A stretch of 64,000 bases of DNA. Source: Pseudomonadota bacterium. GTDB taxonomy: Bacteria; Myxococcota_A; UBA796; CAJQPC01. The stretch lies in the NCBI GenBank assembly GCA_024228935.1, contig JAAESX010000132.1:1-64000 (forward strand). Direction: 5' to 3'. Below, in pieces: positions 16,530 to 25,375 of this stretch (position 1 is its first letter; every line of letters starts with the position of its first letter). The position numbers and the translations under genes were made by a program. The notes below the pieces were generated by a model. The model did not search any database. It was not told where the DNA came from and saw nothing but the letters and a program-made list of their open reading frames with translations.

Positions 16530-16876
16530 CCGTCACCGAGCTCTGTACGCAGGAGCCGCTCGACGCGACCCGAGCAGGCCACCTGCTGGGCGACGAGCGT
16601 CGACATGGAGTGGCCGACCAGGTGGAAGCGGTCCCAGCCCAGGTGGTCGGCGAGCACGAGCACATCCTGGGCGGCCTCGGCCAGGTCGTGCCGGCCGGCG
16701 ATGTCGCGCGAGAGCCCGTAGCCACGCAGATCCGCGAAGACCCAGGTGGTGTCGTACGGATCGAGGTACGGCTGGACCGGGCGCCAGCTGCGATGGTCGC
16801 CCATCCAGTCGTGGAGGACGAGGACGCAGCGCGGCCCGGCGCCATGCCGGACATGGCCGAGAGTGACAGCAGACAT
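16530..16876 (-). pseudogene. Truncated alpha/beta-hydrolase (N-terminal part)
   Basis: From ATG 16876: MSAVTLGHVRHGAGPRCVLV, HDWMGDHRSW oxyanion loop, ADLRGYGLSRDIAG, and nucleophile elbow GHSMST, ending near VERLLR. Homologues run another 130-150 residues, carrying the catalytic acid and His; these are absent, and sequence related to the convergent desaturase gene follows instead. This looks like a deletion junction at roughly 16500-16550 that removed both 3' ends. Confidence 0.6.
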
Positions 16877-16886
16877 GCACCTGGGC

Positions 16887-16892
16887 TAACGC
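16887..16892 (+). promoter_or_regulatory. -10 box of the acyltransferase-like gene
   Basis: TAACGC, six bases before the GTG at 16899; supports GTG as the start. The reverse strand of the same bases gives TTAGCC-type box for the hydrolase gene at 16876. Confidence 0.4.
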
Positions 16893-16898
16893 TTCGAC

Positions 16899-18017
16899 GT
16901 GCCTCTCCGTCCCCTGTCGCCAGTCGAGCGCGTCTGGCTGGTCGCCGATGCGCTGGGGGCCCCGTTCGTCATCACCATCGTGGTCGAGGGCACCGGGGAG
17001 ATCGACGGAATCGAGCGGGCCGTGGCGCTGGCGGCAGAGGAGAACCCCGGAGCGCGAGCTCGCCTGGAGGGCGTCCTGGGAGGGACCCGCTGGGTGGACT
17101 CCGGCGAGGCGCCACCCGTCGTGCCGATGGCCCTGCCGAGCCCCGGGCCCGTGGTCGGACGGCGCCTGCTGGCGGACTCTCCCGGCCTGGAGGTGGGTGT
17201 CGCGCCGGATGGCGTCGTGTTCCGGGTGCACCACGCGCTCATGGACGGCCGCGGGCTCTGGCACTTCGTCGAGGAGGTCTTCCGCGCCCTGCGTGGCGAG
17301 CCGCTGGTCGGCGGGGACGACGGCTTCTCGGACACGGCCGCCGCCGGGCTCGGACGGGCCTCGGTCCCCGTCGAGGACGACGTCGCTGCGACCGGCGAGC
17401 ACACAGGCGACGCCTCACCGATCTGGGGCCACCGGCGGATCGAGGGCACCTGGTCGGGGCTGCTCGGCCATGTGGCGCTGGCCGTGGCGGACGTGGCCCG
17501 CTCGCACACGCCCGGCGGGCAGATCGGGTTCCAGATCCCCGTGGATCTCCGCCGCCTGGGAGGCCCCAGCGGTACAGCGAACCGAACGGGGCTCGTGCGA
17601 CTGGACTGCACGGCGGACGCCACGGTCCAGGGCCTGCTCGATCAGCTCGCCGAGCGGGTCGACAACGGTGACGCCCAGGCCTGGGTGCGCAGCGCCGAGC
17701 CTGCGGACGGCCTGCCGCTCTGGCTCATGCGCTGGGGCGGACGCCTCAAAGCGAACAAGGCGATCCGCTCGTCCCGGTTCGGTGGGACCGCCGTCCTGTC
17801 GAACCTGGGGCGCGTGGACCTCCGCCAGCTGGACGCGCCCGGGTTCCAGGCGTCGAGGACCTGGTGGATCCCGCCCTGCGGCCCATCGACGGCGGCGTTC
17901 CTCGGGCTGATGGGCGACGGACGGGCGCTCGAACTCACGGCCGTCCTCCCTGCCGGGCTGGCGAGCGAGGGGCGCCTGGACCGGCTCCTGGACGCCATCG
18001 TCCAGCGCCTGACGTGA
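16899..18017 (+). CDS. Condensation-domain-like acyltransferase
   Basis: 372 residues. The active-site motif HHALMDGRG (HHxxxDG) near residue 112 is that of condensation domains, PapA-type acyltransferases and wax-ester synthases. The opening PLSPVERVWLVADAL and the later GFQIPVDLR and GTAVLSNLGRVDL segments fit the two-lobed chloramphenicol-acetyltransferase-like fold. No carrier-protein or adenylation domain is nearby, so a free-standing acyl transfer to an alcohol or amine is more likely than peptide synthesis. It overlaps the next gene as GTGA. Confidence 0.75.
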   Translation: MPLRPLSPVERVWLVADALGAPFVITIVVEGTGEIDGIERAVALAAEENPGARARLEGVLGGTRWVDSGEAPPVVPMALPSPGPVVGRRLLADSPGLEVGVAPDGVVFRVHHALMDGRGLWHFVEEVFRALRGEPLVGGDDGFSDTAAAGLGRASVPVEDDVAATGEHTGDASPIWGHRRIEGTWSGLLGHVALAVADVARSHTPGGQIGFQIPVDLRRLGGPSGTANRTGLVRLDCTADATVQGLLDQLAERVDNGDAQAWVRSAEPADGLPLWLMRWGGRLKANKAIRSSRFGGTAVLSNLGRVDLRQLDAPGFQASRTWWIPPCGPSTAAFLGLMGDGRALELTAVLPAGLASEGRLDRLLDAIVQRLT

Positions 18018-19020
18018 TCCTCCTGCTGTTGGGCACCTCGTGGGACGTCACGGGAAGCCACACCGCGCGCGCTGCGGGCCCCTGCACCGCCGAGCTCGCT
18101 CCCGGCGGGTCCCTGGGGCCCCTTTCCGCCGGGGACATCGTCTGCCTGACGCCCGGCGAGCACGCCCCCCTCGTACTGTCCGGGGTGCGTGGGACGGCCG
18201 AGGCACCCGTGGTCGTGCGCAGCTCGAGCGATGGCGTGGCCACCGTGACGGTCGGCTCGCTCGAGCACGGCGCCGCGGTGTGGATCGAAGACTGCACCCA
18301 CGTACAGGTCCTGGATCTGCGCCTCACCGACTCGCAGACCGGCCTCGAGGTCCGAAGCAGCGACCACGTCCGCGTCGAGGGCCTCGAGATCGAGCGCCTG
18401 GGCCAAGCCGGCATCAGCGGGGGCCACTTGGTCCGGGGCGGCGAGTTCACCGGCCCCGCGTCCCACCACGTCGACGTGATCGCAACCGCGCGACCGACAC
18501 CGGCAACACGACCGCGCGCTACGGCGAGGGCGTGTACATCGGAACCGGCGGCCTCCAGGGCGACGACACCCACGACGTGTTCATCGCCCACAACGCGTTC
18601 GCCGACGTGCGCGCCGAGGCCATCGACCTGAAGCCGCACACCCACGATCTGGTCGTGCGGGGAGACGTGGTGGAGAGCGGCAGCCACTTCTTCCACGCCG
18701 CCATCACCGTGGGCGCCCAGGCGTTCGAGGCCCCCGACATGGCGGTCGTGGTCGAGCGCAACGTCGTGCGGGAGTTCAGCGGCGCGGACGTCGCCGGAAT
18801 CGGCGTGGGACACGGCGACGCGGTCGTTCGCGACAACGTGGCCGGCCTGGTCGAGGGCGGCTGCAGCCTGCGGACCTGGACGACGTTCGCAGGGGACGCG
18901 CGGTCCGTGCGCTTCGAGGGAAACACCATCGCGGGACGCGTCTGCCTGGACGACGGTGACCAGGGAACCAGCCTGACGGACGGGCTCGGCGCGGTCGAGT
19001 TCGTCGCTCCACGGCGGTAG
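18014..19020 (+). CDS. Right-handed beta-helix secreted protein (one apparent frameshift)
   Basis: Starts GTG, MILLLLGTSWDVTG, a very short hydrophobic leader. Repeats typical of parallel beta-helices: CTHVQVLDLRLTDSQTGLEV, SDHVRVEGLEIERLGQAGIS, THDVFIAHNAFADVRAEAID, HDLVVRGDVVESGSHFFHAA, DMAVVVERNVVREFSGADVA. At about 18482 a single G appears lost (GATCGCAACC for GATCGGCAACC); restoring it joins the halves as VIGNRATDTGN. Likely a polysaccharide-binding or lyase-like surface protein; no catalytic residues identified. Confidence 0.7.
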
Positions 19021-19054
19021 CCCTCGCCTCCATCGGCGATTACCCGTGCGGCTC

Positions 19055-19131
19055 CGGGGTGTAGCTCAGTCTGGTAGAGCGGGAGCTTTGGGAGCTTCAG
19101 GCCGCAGGTTCGACTCCTGTCACCCCGACCA
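19055..19131 (+). tRNA. tRNA-Pro (anticodon TGG)
   Basis: Full cloverleaf by hand: acceptor CGGGGTG/CACCCCG, D stem GCTC/GAGC, anticodon stem GGAGC/GCTTC with loop TTTGGGA (anticodon TGG, G37), T stem GCAGG/CCTGT with TTCGACT loop, discriminator A and encoded CCA. The D loop contains the GG pair. Confidence 0.97.
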
Positions 19132-19132
19132 T

Positions 19133-19231
19133 TCATCTCTGACGCGGCGAGAAGGCCTCGATCCGCCGCTCGACCTCGGCGTAGTCCTTCGTGACGCTGC
19201 GCGCGATCGAGATCGGATGCACCAGGTCCAT
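19133..19231 (-). pseudogene. Short C-terminal coding remnant next to tRNA-Pro
   Basis: A 32-codon minus-strand frame, MDLVHPISIARSVTKDYAEV then ERRIEAFSPRQR, with strong G/C third positions as in real genes here. It ends two bases past the tRNA CCA. No leader or promoter is visible and the frame continues open a little upstream, so it is more likely the tail of a lost gene than a functional small protein. Family not recognised. Confidence 0.3.
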
Positions 19232-19287
19232 GCGGTCACATACGGCCTCTGATTCGTGACAATGCGTGCGAAGATAGGCGTACTGTC

Positions 19288-20196
19288 ATGCAAATCTTGC
19301 CCCGCCTCGAAGACATGCGTGTGTTCGCCAAGCTAGCCGCGGTCGGCACATTCACCGGCACCGCGCGCGAGCTCGGCGTCACCAAGCAGACGGTCAGCCG
19401 CCGCCTGATGGAGCTCGAGCAGGCCCTGGGCGTCGAGCTGGTCCGCCGCACGACGCGCCGGGTGACGCTCACCGACGTCGGCGAGGCCTACGCCGCTCGA
19501 TGCTCCGAGGTCTTGCGCCTGGCAGACGAGGCCAACCGTGCGGTGGCCTCGGACGTCGAGGCCATCGCGGGCGTGCTCCGGGTGACCGCGGACCCGACGC
19601 TGGGGGAGCTGCTCCTCCAGGACATCGTGACGCGCTTCGCGACCAACTGGCCCGACGTCACGGTCGAGGTCCTGCTCACCTCGCGCAAGGTGGACCTCCT
19701 CGAAGAGGGCTTCGACGCTGCCCTGTGCATCGGCCCACCTCCGGACGTCCACCACCTCGCCTCCCGCAAGCTCGCGCCCGCCAGCATGTGGACCGTCGCC
19801 AGCCCGGACTACCTGGAGGGACGGAGCGCACCGCGCCGGGTCGAGCACCTGGCGGACCACGACTGCCTCGCCGCCGTCTCGAACCCGGGCCAGGTGGTGT
19901 GGCCGCTCCGCGTCGGAGGGAAGCTCCGCATGGTGCCGATCCGTGCTCGCATCCAGGCGAACGACGTCGCCACGGTTCGGGCGGCGGCGCTGGCGGGGCT
20001 CGGGATCACCCACCTGCCATCGGTCTCGGTCCGCGCCGACATCCGCGACGGGCGGCTTCGGCGCCTTCTCCCCCACCTGACGCCAGAGCTCGGGGGGATC
20101 CACGTCGTCTACCCCCACTCGCGGTTGCTCGCGGCCAAGGTGCAGGCGTTCGTCGCGCTGACTGTCGACCGTAGCAAGGTGCTCTTTCGCGGCTGA
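19288..20196 (+). CDS. LysR-family transcriptional regulator
   Basis: 302 residues. N-terminal HTH: MRVFAKLAAVGTFTGTAREL, VTKQTVSRRLMELEQALGVE, TRRVTLTDVGEAY. Then a substrate-binding domain (LLTSRKVDLLEEGFDAALCI, VRAAALAGLGITHLPSVSV). This N-terminal form resembles the CrgA-like group of LysR regulators. TAGGCG at 19275 lies seven bases before the ATG. No adjacent divergent target gene, so its regulon is not evident. Confidence 0.9.
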   Translation: MQILPRLEDMRVFAKLAAVGTFTGTARELGVTKQTVSRRLMELEQALGVELVRRTTRRVTLTDVGEAYAARCSEVLRLADEANRAVASDVEAIAGVLRVTADPTLGELLLQDIVTRFATNWPDVTVEVLLTSRKVDLLEEGFDAALCIGPPPDVHHLASRKLAPASMWTVASPDYLEGRSAPRRVEHLADHDCLAAVSNPGQVVWPLRVGGKLRMVPIRARIQANDVATVRAAALAGLGITHLPSVSVRADIRDGRLRRLLPHLTPELGGIHVVYPHSRLLAAKVQAFVALTVDRSKVLFRG

Positions 20197-20213
20197 CCGC
20201 GATCCGGAGCGGG

Positions 20214-20219
20214 TAGGGT
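20214..20219 (+). promoter_or_regulatory. -10 box of the DUF4185-like lipoprotein gene
   Basis: TAGGGT, six bases before ATG 20226. The surrounding GCGGGTAGGGTC is identical to the sequence upstream of the lipoprotein start at 26040. Confidence 0.5.
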
Positions 20220-20225
20220 CCGCGC

Positions 20226-21290
20226 ATGTTGAGCTTGTTCCTGGCATGCGGGGCCCCCGGACCCTCGGTCGCCTCCGCCTCGGAGGTCGGTCGGGTCTAG
20301 CAGATCGACGCCATCCAGGGCTGGGACGGAGGGCTGTCGGCCGAGCTCTGGGGCGTGTCGGTGTGGACGTTCGGGGACACGGTGCTGAACGTCGAGGACG
20401 AGGACGGGCAGACCTGGCACCACAACTCGGTCGGGTGGACGACGGATCTGGACGGCTCGGACGGCGTGGACGCGCTCCAGGAGCCGGTCGACAGCGTCGG
20501 TCCCCCACGGCACCTGCTGCCGCCGACCGAGGACGAGCACGCCTTCAACCTGGCGCATCAGGGCGACGACTTCGAAGAGCCGTGCGGAGCGCACTGGGCG
20601 ACGTGGCCGGGGGCTCCGGTCTGGGTCCCCCAGCTCGACCAGGCCGTCTTCTTCTATGGCCTGATCTACGCCGAGCCGGGCGACATGAACTTCGAGGGCC
20701 GCGGCTCGGGGATCGCGTTCTGGGATGCGCTCGAGACCGTCCCCAAGCGAGCGTCGGGGGACGCCGACGCCGAGCACCCCGACCTGATCTGGGACGACAG
20801 CGAGCCGGGCTGGGGCTTGGCGCCCACCGTCATCGACGACGATCTCTACCAGTTCGCCTGCATCTCCGACGGTCTGTCGCGACCCTGCTACCTGGCCCGC
20901 GCCGACGTGAGCGAGCTCGCGGACCATGACGCCTGGACGTACTGGAGTGAGAGCGAGTGGACAGCGTCATTCGACGAGGCCGACGTCGCGTTCGACGGCA
21001 CGCCCATCCTGTCCATCTTCTGGAACGACCACCTGGACGCCTGGCTGGCGGTCTACTCGACGCCGTTCTCGTCGAAGATCGTCGCGCGGACGGCTCCGGC
21101 GCTCGAAGGGCCCTGGTCGCGCGAGGTCACGCTGTTCGAGGACGAGAGTGAACCCTACGACGCCGTGCACCACGCCGAGTTCGACGAGGACGGCGGCCGC
21201 GTCATCCACGTCAGCTTCAGCCGCACAACCGACGACGCCTGGTTCTCATCCGAGCATGCCTGGGTCCGGGTCGAGCTCGCCGGGCCCTGA
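20226..21290 (+). CDS. DUF4185-like propeller lipoprotein with in-frame TAG
   Basis: Leader MLSLFLACGAPGPSV with Cys at residue 8; an in-frame TAG four codons upstream fixes the start. Codon 25 is TAG (20298-20300), after which the same frame continues for 330 codons: SVWTFGDTVLNVEDEDGQTW, FEGRGSGIAFWDALE, CYLARADVSELADHDAWTYW, WNDHLDAWLAVYSTPFSSKI, ALEGPWSREVTLFEDES. This is the usual content of DUF4185/five-bladed-propeller proteins resembling glycoside hydrolases. The TAG is probably CAG or a similar sense codon misread, otherwise the gene is dead. Confidence 0.65.
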
Positions 21291-21302
21291 TACGAGCCCG
21301 GC

Positions 21303-22166
21303 ATGAACCGCACCATCACCGGCGTGCCCGGCGTGCTCGCCGGCCACTGGACCCACGACAGCGGCACAACAGGGTGCACGGCGTTCCTGTTTCCCCAGGG
21401 CGCCGTCGGCGGCGCCGTGGTCCCCGGATCGGCGCCCGGGTCTCGCGAGCTGGGCGTCCTCGAGGCCGAGCACCTGGCCGATCGGATCCATGGCTTCTGC
21501 CTCAGCGGCGGATCGGCGTTCGGGCTGTCGACCGCCGACGGGGTGATGAAGAACCTCGTCGAGCGCGGCATCGGCTTCCCCATCGGGCCGCACATCGTGC
21601 CGCTGGTCCCGACCGCCATCCTGTTCGACCTGTCCGTCGCCGAGGCCCGGCCGGACGCGAGCTCGGGCGAGGCGGCCGCGGCTGGCGCATCGGATGGGCC
21701 ATTGCCAGAAGGTCGCGTCGGGGCGGGCGCCGGAGCGACCGCCGGGCTCGCGAGCAACCAGGCGCGTCGAGCGGGGCTGGGGAGCTGGCTCGAACAGGAC
21801 GACCTGGGGGTGGTCGGCGCTGCCGTGGCGCTCAACGCGTACGGCTCGGTGAAGGACCCCCAGACCGGCGAGTGGCTGGCCGGTACGGGCGAGGTCCGGG
21901 TCGAGGTGCCGCTGCTCACCAACACGACGCTCGCGGTGGTCGCCACCTCGGCGCCGCTGACCAAGGCCCAGTGCAATGTGGTCGCGCGCATGGCCAGCGC
22001 GGGCTTCGCGCGGTGCATCTACCCGGCGTACGCCCCGGTCGACGGGGACACGGTGTTGGTCGCGAGCACGGGCACGGGCTCGCCGCTGAGCCCGATCCAG
22101 CTCGCTCGGGTCGGGCATCTGGCCGCCGTCTCCATCGAGCGCAGCATCGTTCGGGCGCTGGCGTGA
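21303..22166 (+). CDS. P1-family peptidase (DmpA/L-aminopeptidase type)
   Basis: 287 residues. Hallmarks: N-terminal VPGVLAGHWTHDSGTTGCTA, the FCLSGGSAFGLSTADGVM loop, GRVGAGAGATAGL, and NTTLAVVATSAPLTKAQC where the self-processing Thr/Ser nucleophile of peptidase family S58 sits. These enzymes autocleave into two chains and release N-terminal residues from small peptides or amides. First gene of a coupled operon with an NAD-dependent epimerase and a DMT transporter. Confidence 0.85.
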   Translation: MNRTITGVPGVLAGHWTHDSGTTGCTAFLFPQGAVGGAVVPGSAPGSRELGVLEAEHLADRIHGFCLSGGSAFGLSTADGVMKNLVERGIGFPIGPHIVPLVPTAILFDLSVAEARPDASSGEAAAAGASDGPLPEGRVGAGAGATAGLASNQARRAGLGSWLEQDDLGVVGAAVALNAYGSVKDPQTGEWLAGTGEVRVEVPLLTNTTLAVVATSAPLTKAQCNVVARMASAGFARCIYPAYAPVDGDTVLVASTGTGSPLSPIQLARVGHLAAVSIERSIVRALA

Positions 22167-23137
22167 GGGTCCTCGTCACCGGCGCGACCGGGTTCATCGG
22201 CCAGCACCTGTGCGCGCACCTGGCGGAGCGGGGGGACGAGCTCATCGCGCTGGTCCGCTCGCCGAAGAAGGCCTCGCTGCTGCCCGCGGGTACCCAGGTC
22301 CTCGAGGGCGACCTGACGCTGTTCGCGACCGACGTGCAGCTCCCCGAGGTCGACGTCGTGATCCACCCGGCGGGCGTGGTCACCGCGACGAGTCCCGAAC
22401 TCTACAAGGCGATCAACGAGGACGCCGTCACCGACCTGGTCGCGTGCCTCGAGCGGCAGTCGTGGACGCCTCGTCGGCTGCTCTTCGCCTCGAGCCTGGC
22501 CGCGGCAGGCCCCTCGAGGGTCGGGCACCCCCACACCAAGGCCGACGTGCTCGCGCCCATCGATCCCTACGGCGAGGCCAAGGGACGGGCCGAGGACACC
22601 GTTCGGGCGGCGTCGTTTTGGACCACCACCTTCCGCCCCCCGCTGGTGTTCGGGCCCAAGGACACGGCGACCGTGACGCTCTACCAGGCAGCCCGGAACC
22701 GGGTGGGCACGCGGGTCTGGGGCGAGGACCAGCGACTGAGCTGGGTCGACGTGCGCGATGCGGTCCGCGGCATCGCGGCGATGGCCGACGACAGGCGCGA
22801 GGGCCACCACACCTACTACCTGAGCCATCCGACGCCGACGCGGATGAGCCAGCTGTGGCCGACGCTCGGCGCCGCGGTGGGCACCTCGGTCCTGGTCGTC
22901 CCCCTGCCGAAGTGGGTCCTCTGGATCGCGATGAAGCTCGGGACGTTCTTCGCGTCGCTCCTCGGGCTCCTGAACCAACTGGACGACAAGCAGTACCGCC
23001 AGATGGTGGCGCCCGGGTTCGAGTGCGACAGCCGCGCGCTGCGGACCGATCTGGGCTGGGAGCCACGGAACGACCTGGCCTCGGCGCTCTCTCACGCGGC
23101 CGACGGGTATCGGGCCGAAGGGACGCTCCGGGCATGA
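22163..23137 (+). CDS. NAD(P)-dependent epimerase/dehydratase (extended SDR)
   Basis: 324 residues from GTG (GTGA overlap with the peptidase). Rossmann motif VTGATGFIGQHL, active-site SS...YGEAK (YxxxK) near residue 140, and TFRPPLVFGPKD after it. The C-terminal part includes a hydrophobic segment (KWVLWIAMKLGTFFASLLGL) as in sterol/dihydroflavonol-reductase-like SDRs. The substrate is unknown. Overlaps the transporter gene as ATGA. Confidence 0.85.
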   Translation: MRVLVTGATGFIGQHLCAHLAERGDELIALVRSPKKASLLPAGTQVLEGDLTLFATDVQLPEVDVVIHPAGVVTATSPELYKAINEDAVTDLVACLERQSWTPRRLLFASSLAAAGPSRVGHPHTKADVLAPIDPYGEAKGRAEDTVRAASFWTTTFRPPLVFGPKDTATVTLYQAARNRVGTRVWGEDQRLSWVDVRDAVRGIAAMADDRREGHHTYYLSHPTPTRMSQLWPTLGAAVGTSVLVVPLPKWVLWIAMKLGTFFASLLGLLNQLDDKQYRQMVAPGFECDSRALRTDLGWEPRNDLASALSHAADGYRAEGTLRA

Positions 23138-24156
23138 AGCCGGTCGCCTGGTGTCTGGCCGCAGCGGCGCTCTTCGGGGCCTCGATGCCGGCGTCGAAGT
23201 GGCTGCTGGACTCGGGTGTCTCCCCCGTCCTGCTGGCAGGGCTGCTGTATGTCGGGGCGGCCCTGGCGACGCTGCCGTTCATCTGGACGGGCGGCACCAC
23301 GCGGCGGACCGACCCGAAGAACATGCGGCGGCTGGGCGGAGCCATCCTGTTCGGCGGCGTGCTGGGACCGCTCGCGCTGATGTGGGGCCTGTCCTCGGCG
23401 CCCTCGGCCAGCGTCTCGTTGTGGCTCAACCTCGAGACCACGGCCACGGCGCTGCTGGCGTTCGCCATCTTCAAGGAGCACATGAGCGGCCGGATCTGGC
23501 TGGCCAACGGGCTCGTCGTCGTGGCGGGCGTGGTGCTGGCGGCGCCACAGGAGTTCAGCCTGGCACCAGCGGCGTTGTTGCTGGTCGCGGCGTGCTTCTG
23601 CTGGGGGGTCGACAACAACCTCACGGCGGTCATCGACGGCTACACGCCGGCCCAGACCACCTTCGCGAAGGGGTTGGCGGCCGGGCTGTTCAACGTCGGG
23701 CTCGGGCTGGCGCTGGGGGCCGAGTGGCCGAGTGCGGTGCAGATCGCGGCCGCTCTCGGGATCGGGGCCCTGGCGTACGGGGCCAGCATCCTGCTGTACA
23801 TCCGGGGCGCGCAGCAGCTGGGCGCGACCCGCTCGCAGATGATCTTCGCGACGGCGCCGTTCCTGGGCGTCGCCCTGGCCTGGGGTCTGGGCGAGCCGAT
23901 GCTGGGCGTGCAGCTGCTGGCGGGCGGCGTGCTGGTCGGGGCGCTAGCGCTGATCCTCACAGACAAGCACGGCCACGCCCACAGCCACCCGGCGGCGACG
24001 CACACGCACGCGCACCGGCATGACGACGGGCACCATGAACACGCGCATCCCGACCTGCCGGCCGAGGCGTGGCACACGCACGAGCACGAGCACCTGCCGG
24101 TCCAGCACACCCATCCGCACACGCCGGACCTGCATCATCGGCATCGGCACGGTTGA
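23134..24156 (+). CDS. EamA/DMT transporter with His-rich C-terminal tail
   Basis: 340 residues. Ten membrane helices in two EamA halves (start KPVAWCLAAAALFGASMPAS; second half from FSLAPAALLLVAACFCWGVD). After the last helix comes a cytoplasmic tail of about 60 residues with over twenty His (for example HGHAHSHPAATHTHAHRH). Such tails bind Zn, Ni or Co in metal transporters and could buffer or sense metal. The neighbouring peptidase and epimerase do not point to a substrate. Confidence 0.85.
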   Translation: MKPVAWCLAAAALFGASMPASKWLLDSGVSPVLLAGLLYVGAALATLPFIWTGGTTRRTDPKNMRRLGGAILFGGVLGPLALMWGLSSAPSASVSLWLNLETTATALLAFAIFKEHMSGRIWLANGLVVVAGVVLAAPQEFSLAPAALLLVAACFCWGVDNNLTAVIDGYTPAQTTFAKGLAAGLFNVGLGLALGAEWPSAVQIAAALGIGALAYGASILLYIRGAQQLGATRSQMIFATAPFLGVALAWGLGEPMLGVQLLAGGVLVGALALILTDKHGHAHSHPAATHTHAHRHDDGHHEHAHPDLPAEAWHTHEHEHLPVQHTHPHTPDLHHRHRHG

Positions 24157-24178
24157 GTTGGGGACTGGCTGGTCTGGA

Positions 24179-24345
24179 GGTCAGGACCCGACTTGTGAGA
24201 CCTGTGGGCCGGCAGGAGCGGAGCTCTGATACCCGGGGGTCTCACAACGGGCATCGTGACCGACCGCGGACACCCCTCACTGCCGCAGGAGGTCAGGAGC
24301 CGACTTCTGAGACCCGGGGGTCTCACAACGGGGCCCGTGACCGGG
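24179..24345. repeat. Palindromic repeats TGAGACC...GGTCTCA (family C) between convergent genes
   Basis: Degenerate copies of GGTCAGGAnCCGACTT, TGAGACCCGGGGGTCTCA and CAACGGG...GTGACCG; the second full copy has a 7-bp stem with a 4-base loop. Related units occur at 40005-40105. Together with flanks this fills the whole 229-base gap between convergent genes. Confidence 0.8.
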
Positions 24346-24385
24346 TCGTCGGTCGTCGGTCGCCGTTGAGTGCGGCGCGAGCCCC

Positions 24386-25375
24386 CTACACCCGGTAGGT
24401 CGTGTCGAACGCCGGGAACAGGTACGTCCGGTCCGCTCGCTCATCGAAGTACGCCAGCGTCGCGGGCAGATCGACCTTCACGCCCTCGCGCGGCTCTTCG
24501 TCCTTCCCTCGGAAGAAGTCTTCGTAGTGGCAGAACATGACGACCGGCGCGTCCAGGTGCTCGATCACCGTCGACTCGCCCTTCCGCGCCAGGTTCGCGC
24601 AGTCCATCGGCAACACCGCCAGGTCGACCGGCGCCTGGGACCGCACCTCGGGCGCGACGAACCCCGCCGGAAAGCCCGTGCTCGACGTCTGTACGTACAC
24701 CCGCCGCACGATCTCGTCCCCGTCCAGCCAGTCGATGAGGAACGCGAGCGTCAGCCCCTCCTGGTAGTGCTTGCCCTTCCGAGGCGACGTCGCCCGGTCC
24801 TCGTCCAGCACCCGCGTGTACAGGTGGATGAACGCCACCTGGTTCGGGTGGCCCGAGCGGATGGCCAGCACTCGGAACGCTTCTGACGGATGCACCCACC
24901 ACTCCCCCGGCGAGGTCTCCGTCGCGAGGCCGGGCGTCACATCCACCACTGGACGCTCCAGCTTCGAGGCCGCGAACGTGTGACCGAGCGTCGGACCGCC
25001 CAGCAGGCGAGCCGAGGGGTGCAGCGCCCCCGCCACTGCTGGCAGATCCAGGTTGTGGTCGTAGTGATTGTGCCCGACGAGCACGGCCCGGACCCGGCCC
25101 ATCTCATCCAAGTAGGGCGCCACCTGGGCAGGGTCCGACACCACCTCTCCGAACGCCGCCGTCCGGAACGGCAGGTGCGAGAAGAACGGGTCGGTCAGGA
25201 CGTCGACGGAGCCGAACCCGATGCGCACACAAGCCACGCTGTAGAACGACAGCGTCAGCCCCCGGCCCATCCACGCCGCGTCCCCGGACGAGAACGGGAA
25301 GTCCCCGAGCCGTGCCGAGCAGCCGCCCAGGACCGCCAGACCGCCAGCCAGGACGCCTCGCCGCGTCAGTCGCAC
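24386..25375 (-). CDS. Metallo-beta-lactamase-fold hydrolase, lipid-anchored or Tat-exported
   Basis: 329 residues. Start GTG: MRLTRRGVLAGGLAVLGGCS combines a twin-Arg-like pair with a lipobox Cys at residue 19, a normal-length leader unlike most here. GHNHYDHNLD is the HxHxDH metal motif; further His and Asp ligands in SGHPNQ and VMFCHYED. The layout resembles UlaG/NAPE-PLD-like MBL proteins (YSVACVRIGFGSVDVLTDPF at the front). It overlaps the stop of the upstream lipoprotein gene by ten bases. Confidence 0.8.
   Translation of the reverse strand: MRLTRRGVLAGGLAVLGGCSARLGDFPFSSGDAAWMGRGLTLSFYSVACVRIGFGSVDVLTDPFFSHLPFRTAAFGEVVSDPAQVAPYLDEMGRVRAVLVGHNHYDHNLDLPAVAGALHPSARLLGGPTLGHTFAASKLERPVVDVTPGLATETSPGEWWVHPSEAFRVLAIRSGHPNQVAFIHLYTRVLDEDRATSPRKGKHYQEGLTLAFLIDWLDGDEIVRRVYVQTSSTGFPAGFVAPEVRSQAPVDLAVLPMDCANLARKGESTVIEHLDAPVVMFCHYEDFFRGKDEEPREGVKVDLPATLAYFDERADRTYLFPAFDTTYRV

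Noticed and set aside
19046..19252. Plus-strand small ORF over tRNA-Pro
   Set aside because: It is the tRNA gene itself read as codons.
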